DNA from: JACCVL01 sp963704295
GTDB taxonomy: Bacteria > Actinomycetota > Actinomycetes > Propionibacteriales > Nocardioidaceae
Reading direction: 5' to 3'
DNA: 64,000 nucleotides
Assembly (NCBI GenBank): GCA_963704295.1
Contig: OY969884.1
Span: 2,813,065 to 2,877,064 of the forward strand
The translations under genes were made by a program, and so were the position numbers. Each line of letters begins with the position of its first letter. Position 1 is the first letter of the stretch. Below the pieces are notes generated by a model. It saw only the letters and a list, made by a program, of their open reading frames with translations. It did not search any database and was not told the origin of the DNA. Shown here piece by piece: positions 1-8,633 of this stretch.

Positions 1-165
1 CGGCTCGTCGCGATCCTGGTGATGACCTTCTTCGCCGACGTGCTCGACCTCGAGGTGCTCCTGGCGGTCACGCTGTGGGTGCTGGCGGCGGCGAGCACGG
101 TGACCGTCGTGCAGCGCACCTTGATCGTCCGCCGACAGGCGTTCGCCGGCGCCAAGCCTTCGTGA
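1..165 (+). CDS. pgsA: CDP-alcohol phosphatidyltransferase (phosphatidylinositol phosphate synthase), 3' end only
   Basis: Only the last 54 codons are in the window; the frame is open from base 1 to a TGA at 163-165. The tail is hydrophobic (a membrane helix around LWVLAAASTVTVVQR) and ends in a basic stretch, as in the C-terminus of actinobacterial PgsA/PIP synthases, which join CDP-diacylglycerol and inositol phosphate in the membrane. The call rests mainly on the downstream patA and pimA genes, which continue the same lipid pathway, and on the four-base GTGA overlap with patA, which indicates a common operon. The catalytic CDP-alcohol motif lies upstream of the window and cannot be checked. 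Confidence 0.72.
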   Translation, partial: RLVAILVMTFFADVLDLEVLLAVTLWVLAAASTVTVVQRTLIVRRQAFAGAKPS

Positions 166-1103
166 GCGAGCCGGTGCGCGCGGCCGCACGTCCTCGGCGA
201 ACCGCCGGCAGCGAGCGGTTGTCGGCGGCTGCGTACCGGCTGGGCTGGTCGCTGGGCGCCCGCGTCCCGGAGCCGGTCGCCGGGCGGCTGCTCGACGCGG
301 CGGCCGACCGGACCTGGGCGCGCCGTGGCGCCGGGATGACCCAGCTCGAGCGCAACCTGGCCCGCGCCGCACCTGGCCTCGGTGCGGGGGCCATTGCCGA
401 GCTCGGCCGGGAGGCGATGCGCTCGTACCTGCGCTACTGGGGCGAGGCGTTCCGGCTGCCGCGCTGGTCGGCGGCCGAGGTGCGGGACCGGATCGTGCTG
501 CACGACGCCGACCGGCTGCTGGACGCGCACGCCGCCGGCCGGGGGGTGGTGGCGGCGCTGCCACACTCCGGCAACTGGGACCTCGCCGGTGCGTGGGCCT
601 GCGCGAGCGGGATGCCGCTCACCACCGTCGCGGAGCGGTTGCGACCCGAGAGCCTGTACGACGACTTCGTCGCCTACCGAGCCTCGCTGGGGATGGAGAT
701 CCTGCCGCTCACCGGCGCCGGCTCGTCGTTTCGGACCTTGATCGACCGGGTGCGTGCCGGGCGGTTCGTGCCGCTGCTGGCCGATCGCGACCTGTCCAGC
801 GGCGGCGTTGCGGTGCCGCTGCTCGGCGAGCCGGCGAGCCTCCCGGTGGGACCGGCCCGGCTGGCGCAGATCACGGGGGCACCGCTGATGCCCATCACCT
901 GTGACTACGGCGGACCGGAGGGCCGCGACGGACGGATGCACCTGCGCATGCACGAGCCGGTGCCCCCGGCCGCGGGCCGGACCGGTGCGGTCGCGATGAC
1001 CGCCGCGGTCGCCGACGTCTTCACGACCGCCATCGCCGCCACGCCGGTCGACTGGCACATGCTGCAACGGGTCTTCGTCGCCGACCTGGAACCGCCACGA
1101 TGA
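162..1103 (+). CDS. patA: Phosphatidylinositol mannoside acyltransferase (PatA-type)
   Basis: A 313-residue member of the lysophospholipid acyltransferase (LpxL/HtrB) family that in actinobacteria acylates the mannose of phosphatidylinositol mannosides on the inner face of the membrane. The family HX4D catalytic motif is present at residues 135-140 (HSGNWD). A C-terminal ending in a WHMLQRVF-type motif is also typical. The GTG at 162 is chosen because it overlaps the pgsA stop codon and gives the usual length; an upstream GTG at 75 would lie inside pgsA. Its stop overlaps the pimA ATG, so pgsA, patA and pimA are translationally coupled steps of one pathway. Confidence 0.9.
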   Translation: MSEPVRAAARPRRTAGSERLSAAAYRLGWSLGARVPEPVAGRLLDAAADRTWARRGAGMTQLERNLARAAPGLGAGAIAELGREAMRSYLRYWGEAFRLPRWSAAEVRDRIVLHDADRLLDAHAAGRGVVAALPHSGNWDLAGAWACASGMPLTTVAERLRPESLYDDFVAYRASLGMEILPLTGAGSSFRTLIDRVRAGRFVPLLADRDLSSGGVAVPLLGEPASLPVGPARLAQITGAPLMPITCDYGGPEGRDGRMHLRMHEPVPPAAGRTGAVAMTAAVADVFTTAIAATPVDWHMLQRVFVADLEPPR

Positions 1104-2260
1104 AGGTCGGGCTGGTGTGCCCGTACTCGCTGGACGTGCCGGGCGGCGTCCAGCACCACGTGCTGGAGCTCGCCGCGGCGCTGATCGATCTGGGGCACGA
1201 CGTCAGCGTGCTCGCTCCGGCCGAGCCGCCGGCGGACGGCCCGGCCGCCGACGCGCTGCCCGCCTACGTCGTGCCGGCCGGCGGGGCGGTCGCCGTGCCC
1301 TACAACGGCTCCGTCGCTCGGCTGTCGTTCGGGCCCGGCTCAGTGGCCCGCGTCCGGAGGTGGCTCGCCGACGAGCGCCCGGACGTCCTGCACGTGCACG
1401 AGCCCACCGCCCCCAGCCTGTCGCTGCTGGCGCTGTGGGCGGCGGACGTACCGGTGGTGGCGACCTTCCACACCTCGATGCCGTCGGCGTCGCGGGTGAT
1501 GGCGGTGGTCGGCAGCGCGCTGCGTCCGGCCCTGGAGCGGATCGCGGCGCGGATCGCGGTGAGTGAGCACGCGCTGACCACCATGCAGCGGCACGTCGGC
1601 GGTTCCGGGGTGGTGATCCCCAACGGGCTCTGGGTCTCCGCCTTCCATGACCAGCCGGCCGAGCCGGCGTGGTCGGGCACCGGGGCCACGGTCGCCTTCC
1701 TCGGCCGGACCGACGAGCCGCGGAAGGGCCTGGAGGTGCTGCTCGCCGCGTGGCCGGCGGTGGTCAGGTCATCCCCGCAGGCGCGGCTGCTGGTAGCCGG
1801 CGCCGGTGACGTAGCCCAGGTGCGCGGTCAGGCGTCGGAGCTGCCCGGCCGGGCCGGCGAGTCGGTCCGGGTGCTTGGCCGGTTGAGCGACGGGCAACGG
1901 GCCCGGTTGCTCGCGTCGGCGGACGTGTTCGTCGCGCCCAATACCGGCGGGGAGAGCTTCGGGATCGTGTTGGTGGAGGCGATGGCCGCCGGGGCCGCGG
2001 TGCTCGCCAGTGACCTGCCCGCCTTCGCGGCGGTGCTGGAGCAGGGCCGGCTCGGCCGGCTGTTCGCCGCGGGCGACCCCTCGGCGCTGGCCGCCGCGGC
2101 CGGGGCGATGATCGACGACCCGGCGGGCCGGCAGGCGCTGGTCGAACGGGCGGAGCAGGCCGTGTGGGGCTACGACTGGAGCGTGGTGGCCGGCCGGGTG
2201 CTCCGGGTCTACGAGACCGTCACCGCGGTCGGTCGGCAGCCGGCGGGGCGGTCCGGATGA
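1100..2260 (+). CDS. pimA: Phosphatidylinositol alpha-mannosyltransferase (GT4)
   Basis: A 386-residue GT-B glycosyltransferase of family GT4. It begins MKVGLVCPYSLDVPGGVQHH, the conserved N-terminus of PimA, with the glycine-rich GGVQ loop that contacts the lipid acceptor and nucleotide sugar. The C-terminal half carries the GT4 nucleotide-sugar signature ESFGIVLVEAMAAG with the E-X7-E spacing. PimA transfers mannose from GDP-mannose to position 2 of phosphatidylinositol, the first step of PIM synthesis at the cytoplasmic membrane. The ATG overlaps the patA stop (ATGA), and the following small membrane protein overlaps its own end. Confidence 0.93.
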   Translation: MKVGLVCPYSLDVPGGVQHHVLELAAALIDLGHDVSVLAPAEPPADGPAADALPAYVVPAGGAVAVPYNGSVARLSFGPGSVARVRRWLADERPDVLHVHEPTAPSLSLLALWAADVPVVATFHTSMPSASRVMAVVGSALRPALERIAARIAVSEHALTTMQRHVGGSGVVIPNGLWVSAFHDQPAEPAWSGTGATVAFLGRTDEPRKGLEVLLAAWPAVVRSSPQARLLVAGAGDVAQVRGQASELPGRAGESVRVLGRLSDGQRARLLASADVFVAPNTGGESFGIVLVEAMAAGAAVLASDLPAFAAVLEQGRLGRLFAAGDPSALAAAAGAMIDDPAGRQALVERAEQAVWGYDWSVVAGRVLRVYETVTAVGRQPAGRSG

Positions 2261-2846
2261 CCGCCCAGGTGCTCGCGGCGTCGCTCGCGGCCCTGCTCGT
2301 CCTCGGCGCGGTGACGGTGTGGCTGAGCAGCACCGCGGGTCGGCTGGATCGGATGCACATCCGGCTGGCGACCGCACAGGCCTCGCTGGACCGGCAGCTG
2401 GTCGACCGGGCAGCGGCCGCGGCGGCGGTGGCGCACTCCGGGGTGCTGGACCCGGCCGCGTCGGTGCTGCTGCTCGCGGCGGCCGAGTCGGCCCGCCAGG
2501 CCCCGCCGGGCGAGCGGGAGACCGCGGAGTCCGCCCTGTCCGTGGACCTGCGCGCGGTGCTGGGCGACCCCGAGGCCGTGCAGCATGCCTGGCAGTTCGC
2601 GAGCCACCGGCCGCTGCTCGTCGAGCTCGCCGCCTCGTGTGACCGGGTGCGGCTGGCCCGGCGCTTCCACGACGACCTGGTGGCCCGGACCCAGGCGATG
2701 CGCCGGCGGCGGGTGGTGCGCCTCGCCCGGTTGGCCGGTCGTGCCGTGTGGCCGGTGCTGGTCGGGCTGGACGACGAGCCTCCGCAGGCGCTACTCAGCC
2801 GGGCCGGCATGGCGGACCCACCGGCCCCCGGTCGTACGATGGGGGG

Positions 2847-2850
<4 letters not shown>
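2257..2850 (+). CDS. Conserved membrane-anchored protein of unknown function
   Basis: A 197-residue protein of unknown function. Residues about 4-24 form one membrane segment (AASLAALLVLGAVTVWL), followed by a mostly helical soluble part rich in Ala, Arg and Leu with SVDLRAVLGDP and HDDLVARTQAMRRRR stretches. Comparable single-pass proteins occupy the same place between pimA and pdxS in Streptomyces and relatives, so it is a conserved neighbour of the PIM genes, but no catalytic motif is visible. The ATG overlaps the end of pimA (ATGA), and its own stop overlaps the pdxS GTG. A scaffold or regulator role for lipid synthesis would be a guess. Confidence 0.72.
2835..2840 (+). promoter_or_regulatory. 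Candidate -10 element for leaderless pdxS mRNA
   Basis: TACGAT lies six bases before the pdxS GTG at 2847, in a run of G that offers no ribosome-binding site. This spacing predicts transcription starting at or next to the start codon. No clear -35 hexamer is visible. The same arrangement recurs before several other genes in the window. Confidence 0.42.
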
Positions 2851-3764
<914 letters not shown>

Positions 3765-3771
3765 CCCGCCG

Positions 3772-4365
3772 GTGAGCACCGACCGGCCCGGTTTCCTCCG
3801 CCCCGCAGCGAAGCCCTCGCCCGACGAGCGGCTCCGGGACTTCGCCCGGGTGCAGGTGCGGGCCGGACTGCTCGAGCCGCCCGCCCTGCTCGCAGAGGTG
3901 CGGGAGGCGGTCGAGGCCGACCTGCCCGAGGCGGAGCCGGACGGGCTCGCGCGCACATTGGTCGAGGCCGCCCGGGCCGACCTGCTGGCCGAGCAGCGGG
4001 ACTGGGAGCGGCCCACCGACCACGACCGGCTGCAGGCCGCGTTCGCCGATCTGCGGGAGGCCGACGTGCTGGTGCTGCAGGCAGTGGACGACCACTGGGT
4101 CGCCGACGCCGAGCTGCGCCGGCGAGCAGCGGACGGCCGGCCTGCGCGCGGTGCGGTCTGGTTCACCGCACCGGACGTGTGGCACGCGGTGGACCACGGG
4201 ATGCTGGAGCTCAACGTGTGGCACGGGGACACCGCGAACGTCGCGCCGGGCGAACCGCTGCTCGACCTCGTGGTCGACACCCTGGCCGCGCACGACCTGT
4301 CCGCGCACTTCGACGAGGGACGGGTCGAGGTCGGCGCCGCCTGGCGCAAGCCGCTCACCGACTGA
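3772..4365 (+). CDS. Uncharacterised protein inserted between pdxS and pdxT
   Basis: A 197-residue, acidic, soluble protein of unknown function, GTG start seven bases after the pdxS stop. The N-terminal half is helical and charged. The C-terminal half contains two aromatic-rich blocks, LQAVDDHWVADAELRRR and AVWFTAPDVWHAVDHGM, followed by LNVWHGDTANVAPG. The arrangement resembles uncharacterised DUF6891-like actinobacterial proteins, an assignment I cannot confirm. No signal peptide or membrane segment is seen. In many actinobacteria pdxS and pdxT are adjacent, so this position is unusual; whether the product has anything to do with vitamin B6 is unknown. Confidence 0.75.
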   Translation: MSTDRPGFLRPAAKPSPDERLRDFARVQVRAGLLEPPALLAEVREAVEADLPEAEPDGLARTLVEAARADLLAEQRDWERPTDHDRLQAAFADLREADVLVLQAVDDHWVADAELRRRAADGRPARGAVWFTAPDVWHAVDHGMLELNVWHGDTANVAPGEPLLDLVVDTLAAHDLSAHFDEGRVEVGAAWRKPLTD

Positions 4366-4381
4366 GCCCGGGCTCGCTCCG

Positions 4382-4387
4382 TACCAT
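4382..4387 (+). promoter_or_regulatory. Candidate -10 element for leaderless pdxT mRNA
   Basis: TACCAT is followed by six bases and the pdxT ATG at 4394. There is no purine-rich ribosome-binding site between them, so a leaderless transcript is the simplest reading. pdxT can therefore be expressed apart from pdxS. Confidence 0.42.
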
Positions 4388-4393
4388 GGCGAC

Positions 4394-5002
4394 ATGGCTC
4401 CGACCGTCGGCGTGCTGGCGCTGCAGGGCGACGTGGCGGAGCACCTCAGGGTGCTGCGGGAGGTCGGCGCGAGCGCCGGCCCGGTGCGCAGCCCCGAGGA
4501 GCTGGGTCGGGTGGACGCGCTGGTCCTGCCCGGCGGCGAGTCGACCACCATGGTCAAGCTGGCCCGCGCGTTCGATCTGCTGGAGCCGCTGCGGCGGCGG
4601 GTGCGGGCGGGGATGCCGACCTTCGGCACCTGCGCCGGCATGATCCTGCTGGCCGACCGGATCGAGGGCGGGGCGCCGGGGCAGGAGAGCGTCGGCGGGT
4701 TGGACGTGACCGTGCGGCGCAACGCGTTCGGGCGGCAGGTCGACTCGTGCGAGACCGACGTCGACTTCACCGGAGTTGCCGGGCGGCTCCGGGCGGTGCT
4801 GATCCGCGCGCCCTGGGTGGAGAAGGCCGGGGCCGGGGTGGAGGTGCTGGCCCGGGTCGGAGAAGGCCCGGCCACCGGTAGGATCATCGCGGTCCGTCAG
4901 GGTCCGCTGCTCGCGACGTCCTTCCACCCGGAGGTGTCCGGCGACGACCGTGTGCACCGGTGGTTCGTCGACGAGTTGGTGCGCCCGGCCGCACGTCGCT
5001 GA
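4394..5002 (+). CDS. pdxT: Pyridoxal 5'-phosphate synthase glutaminase subunit
   Basis: A 202-residue class I glutamine amidotransferase that hydrolyses glutamine and channels ammonia to PdxS. The start VGVLALQGDVAEH, the LPGGEST oxyanion motif, the nucleophile Cys80 in FGTCAGM, and the His-Glu of SFHPEVSG near the C-terminus are all present. The ATG at 4394 gives the usual family length. The gene follows pdxS and the unknown gene at 3772 and is likely to have its own promoter overlapping position 4382. Confidence 0.96.
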   Translation: MAPTVGVLALQGDVAEHLRVLREVGASAGPVRSPEELGRVDALVLPGGESTTMVKLARAFDLLEPLRRRVRAGMPTFGTCAGMILLADRIEGGAPGQESVGGLDVTVRRNAFGRQVDSCETDVDFTGVAGRLRAVLIRAPWVEKAGAGVEVLARVGEGPATGRIIAVRQGPLLATSFHPEVSGDDRVHRWFVDELVRPAARR

Positions 5003-5048
5003 CCCGGCCGACGGGCTCCCGTACCGCGACCCGAGAGGACCCGCCGCG

Positions 5049-5810
5049 ATGTCCGGCCACTCCAAGTGGGCGACCACCAAGCACAAGAAGGCCGTCGTCG
5101 ACGCCAAGCGCGGCAAGCTGTTCGCCAAGCTGATCAAGAACGTCGAGGTGGCAGCCCGGCTCGGCGGCGGTGACCCCACCGGCAACCCCACGCTGTACGA
5201 CGCCATCCAGAAGGCGAAGAAGTCCTCGGTCCCCAACGACAACATCGACCGGGCGGTCAAGCGTGCGTCGGGTGCCGAGGCCGGTGCCGCCGACTGGCAG
5301 ACCATCATGTACGAGGGCTACGCCCCCGGCGGTGTCGCCCTGCTGGTCGAGTGCCTGACCGACAACCGGAACCGGGCCGCGGGTGAGGTGCGCACCGCAA
5401 TGACCCGTGGCGGTGGGTCCATGGCCGACGCGGGCTCCGTGGCGTACATGTTCACCCGCAAGGGCGTGCTGATCGTGCCGCGAGAGCAGGAGAGCGGTCC
5501 GCTGGGCGAGGACGACGTGCTGCTCGCCGTGCTCGAGGCGGGTGCCGAGGAGGTCAACGACCTCGGCGACGCTTTCGAGGTGGTCTGCGAGCCGACCGAC
5601 CTGGTCGCGGTGCGGACCGCCATCCAGGCCGCCGGCCTGGACTACGACTCGGCGGAGGCGTCCTTCGTCCCGTCGGTCACCGTGGCGGTCGACGCGGACG
5701 TGGCGGCCCGTGTGCTCCGGCTCATCGACGCGCTCGAGGACTGCGACGACGTGCAGAACGTGTTCGCCAACTACGACGCTTCCGACGAGGTGCTCGCCGA
5801 GCTCGGCTGA
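5049..5810 (+). CDS. yebC: YebC/PmpR-family protein (TACO1 superfamily)
   Basis: A 253-residue member of the YebC family, recognised by MSGHSKWATTKHKKAVVDAK at the N-terminus and the NDNIDRAVKRASG and EGYAPGGVALLVE blocks. Family members are described either as DNA-binding transcription regulators or, more recently, as ribosome-associated factors that help translation of proline-rich stretches. The ATG follows GAGAGGA-type purines. The position between pdxT and ruvC is conserved in actinobacteria. Nothing is unusual in the sequence. Confidence 0.94.
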   Translation: MSGHSKWATTKHKKAVVDAKRGKLFAKLIKNVEVAARLGGGDPTGNPTLYDAIQKAKKSSVPNDNIDRAVKRASGAEAGAADWQTIMYEGYAPGGVALLVECLTDNRNRAAGEVRTAMTRGGGSMADAGSVAYMFTRKGVLIVPREQESGPLGEDDVLLAVLEAGAEEVNDLGDAFEVVCEPTDLVAVRTAIQAAGLDYDSAEASFVPSVTVAVDADVAARVLRLIDALEDCDDVQNVFANYDASDEVLAELG

Positions 5811-5859
5811 GCCGCGCCGCCCCCGGCGCGTCGGGCCCCGAACCGGGGGTGCCGACCTC

Positions 5860-5865
5860 TACTGT
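5860..5865 (+). promoter_or_regulatory. Candidate -10 element of the ruvC promoter
   Basis: TACTGT fits a TANNNT -10 hexamer and lies just before the SOS box at 5871-5886, so bound LexA would cover the transcription start region. No good -35 hexamer is seen, and a start further downstream cannot be excluded. Confidence 0.3.
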
Positions 5866-5870
5866 CCTTG

Positions 5871-5886
5871 TCGAACAGGTGTTCTA
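5871..5886 (+). promoter_or_regulatory. LexA-binding SOS box upstream of ruvC
   Basis: TCGAACAGGTGTTCTA matches the actinobacterial SOS consensus TCGAAC-N4-GTTCGA at all but one position. It is 18 bases before the ruvC start and is the only intergenic match noticed in the window. LexA repression of ruvCAB, relieved by RecA after DNA damage, is established in mycobacteria and is inferred here. Confidence 0.8.
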
Positions 5887-5904
5887 GCGACGGAGGCGGT
5901 GCCG

Positions 5905-6426
5905 GTGCGAGTGCTCGGTGTCGACCCCGGACTGACCCGGTGCGGCCTCGGCGTGGTCGAGGGTGCGCCCGGCCGGCCGGTGCAGCCGGTCGCCTGCGAC
6001 GTCGCGCGCACCGCCGCCGACCGGCCGCTGGAGTCCCGGTTGCTCGCGGTGCACGACGCGGTGGAGGCATGGATCGAGACGCATCGCCCGGACGCCGTCG
6101 CCGTCGAGCGGGTGTTCAGCCAGCACAACGTGCGCACGGTGATGGGCACGGCGCAGGCGAGCGGAGCCATCCTCGTCGCCGCGGCCCGGCACGGGTTGCC
6201 GGTGGTGACGTACACACCGAGCGAGGTCAAGGCCGCGGTGACGGGCAGCGGTCGCGCGGACAAGGCGCAGGTGACCGCGATGGTCACCCGGGTGCTCCGG
6301 CTGGAGCTGGCGCCGCGTCCGGCCGACGCGGCCGACGCGCTGGCGCTGGCGATCTGTCACCTGTGGCGTGGCGCCGCCCAGGCCCGCATCAGTCGAGCGC
6401 TCACTGCCTCCGGGAGGTCGGGATGA
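5905..6426 (+). CDS. ruvC: Holliday junction endonuclease RuvC
   Basis: A 173-residue crossover-junction endodeoxyribonuclease that cuts Holliday junctions symmetrically during recombination repair. The four metal-binding acidic residues sit exactly where expected: Asp7 (VDPG), Glu68 (VERVF), and Asp141 and Asp144 (DAADALALAI). The GTG at 5905 is preferred because GGAGG at 5892-5896 lies eight bases upstream; the GTG at 5899 is too close to that site. It overlaps ruvA by four bases and, with ruvA and ruvB, forms the resolvasome operon under the SOS box at 5871. Confidence 0.95.
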   Translation: MRVLGVDPGLTRCGLGVVEGAPGRPVQPVACDVARTAADRPLESRLLAVHDAVEAWIETHRPDAVAVERVFSQHNVRTVMGTAQASGAILVAAARHGLPVVTYTPSEVKAAVTGSGRADKAQVTAMVTRVLRLELAPRPADAADALALAICHLWRGAAQARISRALTASGRSG

Positions 6427-7058
6427 TCGCATCCGTACGCGGCCGGGTGGTCGCGGTGACACCGTCGACCGCCGTGGTCGAGGTCGGTGGCGTCGGGATG
6501 CAGGTCTCCTGCGCCCCGGGGACGCTGGCCGCGTTGCGACTCGGCGAGGAGGCGGAGCTGTCGACGTCCCTCGTGGTCCGCGAGGACTCGCTGACGCTGT
6601 TCGGCTTCGCCGACGACGACGAGCGGACCGTGTTCGAGCTGCTGCAGACGGCCAGCGGGGTCGGACCGAAGCTCGCTCAGGCGATGCTGGCCGTGCACCC
6701 ACCAGACACTCTGCGCCGGGCCGTCGCCACCGACGACCTGGCCAGCCTGACGCTCGTGCCCGGCATCGGGCGCAAGGGTGCGCAGCGGATCGTCCTCGAG
6801 TTGAAGGACCGCCTCGGCGCCCCGGCCCTCCCGGTTCGCGCCGACGCCGGGGGCCGGCCCTCGACCGGGCAGCCGAACGCAGACGGGTGGCGGGAGCAGG
6901 TCCGAAGCGGGCTGGTCGGTCTGGGCTGGGCACCGCGGGAGGCCGACTCCGCGGTCGACGCGGTCTCGGTGCTGGCCGAGGAGCAGCTCACCGAGACCGG
7001 CCGACCGGACGTGGCGGTGCTGCTGCGCGCGGCGCTGCGGACGCTGTCGCGGGCCTGA
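6423..7058 (+). CDS. ruvA: Holliday junction DNA helicase subunit RuvA
   Basis: A 211-residue protein that binds four-way junctions as a tetramer and loads the RuvB motor. It begins MIASVRGRVVAV (OB-fold domain I). Two helix-hairpin-helix motifs follow, LLQTASGVGPKLAQAML and LTLVPGIGRKGAQRIV. A flexible linker of about 25 residues leads to the small C-terminal domain III that contacts RuvB (READSAVDAVSVLAEE). The ATG overlaps the ruvC stop, consistent with coupled translation. Confidence 0.95.
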   Translation: MIASVRGRVVAVTPSTAVVEVGGVGMQVSCAPGTLAALRLGEEAELSTSLVVREDSLTLFGFADDDERTVFELLQTASGVGPKLAQAMLAVHPPDTLRRAVATDDLASLTLVPGIGRKGAQRIVLELKDRLGAPALPVRADAGGRPSTGQPNADGWREQVRSGLVGLGWAPREADSAVDAVSVLAEEQLTETGRPDVAVLLRAALRTLSRA

Positions 7059-7071
7059 CGGGGGGTGTGCT

Positions 7072-8184
7072 GTGAGCACAGAGACCGGAGATGACGTGAG
7101 CGGCATCAGGGGCGACACCAGGGCCGCGGTGACCCCGCTGGCGACGCTGGAGGACTCCGCCGACGAGCTGGCGCTGCGGCCGAGGTCGCTTGCCGACGTC
7201 ATCGGCCAGGTCAGGGTCCGAGAGCAACTCGCTCTGATCCTGGACGCCGCTCGCGGGCGGGGCCGCACGCCGGACCACGTGCTGTTGTCCGGCCCGCCGG
7301 GGCTGGGCAAGACCACCCTGGCGATGATCATCGCCACGGAGATGGGGGTGCCGCTGCGGGTCACCAGCGGTCCCGCGTTGCAGCACGCCGGCGACCTCGC
7401 GGCGATCCTGTCCGGGATCGGCGAGGGCGAGGTGCTGTTCGTCGACGAGGTGCACCGGATGGCGCGCGCGGCCGAGGAGATGCTCTACCTCGCCATGGAG
7501 GACTTCCGCGTCGACGTCGTGGTCGGCAAGGGGCCGGGGGCGACCGCGATCCCGCTCACGATCCCGCCATTCACCCTGGTGGGTGCGACCACCCGGGCCG
7601 GGCTGTTGCCGGGCCCACTACGGGACCGCTTCGGCTTCACTGCTCAGCTCGACTTCTACGCGTCGGCCGACCTGGCGGCGATCGTGCACCGCTCCGCCGG
7701 GCTGCTCGGGGTCGATCTGCGCCCGGACGGCGCAGGTGAGATCGCCGGGCGCTCGCGGGGAACGCCGCGGATCGCGAACCGGCTGCTCCGCCGGGTCCGC
7801 GACTTCTCCGAGGTGCGGGCCTCCGGCGTGGTCGACGCCGAGATCGCACGGGCCGCCCTGGAGCTGTACGAAGTGGACGAGCGCGGTCTCGACCGGCTCG
7901 ACCGGGCGGTGCTGGACGCGCTGTGCCGCCGGTTCGACGGCGGGCCGGTGGGGCTGAGCACGCTGGCGGTGGCGGTCGGGGAGGAGCGGGAGACGGTCGA
8001 GGAGGTGGCCGAGCCGTTCCTGGTCCGCGAGGGTCTGCTGGCCCGTACGCCGCGGGGTCGGGTGGCCACCGCCGCGACATGGCGGCACCTGGGGCTGCCG
8101 CTGCCGCAGCCTGGTTCCGCCGCCGGCTCGCCGACGCTGTGGCGGGACGAGCCGGACGACGGGACGGCGCCCGGCTGGGGCTAG
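7072..8184 (+). CDS. ruvB: Holliday junction branch migration ATPase RuvB
   Basis: A 370-residue AAA+ helicase motor that drives branch migration with RuvA. The Walker A motif GPPGLGKTT is near residues 74-82, the Walker B FVDEVHR near 123-129, sensor I GATTRAG, and a sensor II arginine in GTPRIANRLLRRVRDF. A winged-helix DNA-binding domain ends the protein (LVREGLLARTPRGRVAT). GTG 7072 is 13 bases after the ruvA stop. A short Ala/Gly-rich C-terminal extension beyond the family core is typical of high-GC actinobacteria. Confidence 0.96.
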   Translation: MSTETGDDVSGIRGDTRAAVTPLATLEDSADELALRPRSLADVIGQVRVREQLALILDAARGRGRTPDHVLLSGPPGLGKTTLAMIIATEMGVPLRVTSGPALQHAGDLAAILSGIGEGEVLFVDEVHRMARAAEEMLYLAMEDFRVDVVVGKGPGATAIPLTIPPFTLVGATTRAGLLPGPLRDRFGFTAQLDFYASADLAAIVHRSAGLLGVDLRPDGAGEIAGRSRGTPRIANRLLRRVRDFSEVRASGVVDAEIARAALELYEVDERGLDRLDRAVLDALCRRFDGGPVGLSTLAVAVGEERETVEEVAEPFLVREGLLARTPRGRVATAATWRHLGLPLPQPGSAAGSPTLWRDEPDDGTAPGWG

Positions 8185-8187
8185 ACT
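8182..8187 (+). promoter_or_regulatory. Candidate -10 element upstream of yajC
   Basis: TAGACT overlaps the ruvB stop codon and lies 74 bases before the yajC start. It would give the yajC-secD-secF-apt group a transcript separate from ruvCAB. No clear -35 hexamer was found. Confidence 0.35.
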
Positions 8188-8261
8188 CGCCGCTCGGTCC
8201 GGGTGTGCTCCCGTTCCCGACGTGATCGACGTCGTGTCCCCAACCTCCCTGGAGTTCCCTC

Positions 8262-8600
8262 GTGTCACCCGAGCAGATCGGGCAGTTCCTCCCCCTTGTC
8301 CTCATCGTGGTGGTGTTCTGGCTGCTGATCCTGCGGCCCGCCCGGCGGCGGCAGCAGGAGGCCACCCGACTGCAGCGCAGCCTGGCCGTGGGCGACCGGG
8401 TGATGCTCACCGCGGGGATGTACGGCACCATCCGGGCGCTCGGCGACGAGTCGTTCGAGCTCGAGGTCGCCGACGGCGTGGTCGTGACCGTGAACCGGCA
8501 CGCGGTGTCACAGGTCGTCCAGCCGGCCGCGGCACCCGACGACGCGGCCACCGGGGAGCCGACGCGAAGCGAGGACGACGGGGGCGACGTCCGGCCGTGA
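8262..8600 (+). CDS. yajC: Preprotein translocase accessory subunit YajC
   Basis: A 112-residue single-pass membrane protein of the Sec holotranslocon that associates with SecDF. One membrane helix occupies about residues 8-27 (FLPLVLIVVVFWLLILRPAR), followed by the conserved cytoplasmic domain (GDRVMLTAGMYGTIRALGDE and VVVTVNRHAVSQVV). The C-terminal tail is acidic and low in complexity. GTG 8262 puts the helix at the expected distance from the N-terminus. The secD gene follows after 33 bases. Confidence 0.93.
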   Translation: MSPEQIGQFLPLVLIVVVFWLLILRPARRRQQEATRLQRSLAVGDRVMLTAGMYGTIRALGDESFELEVADGVVVTVNRHAVSQVVQPAAAPDDAATGEPTRSEDDGGDVRP

Positions 8601-8633
8601 CGGCGGGGCGACGAACGGGAAGGCACATCTGAC

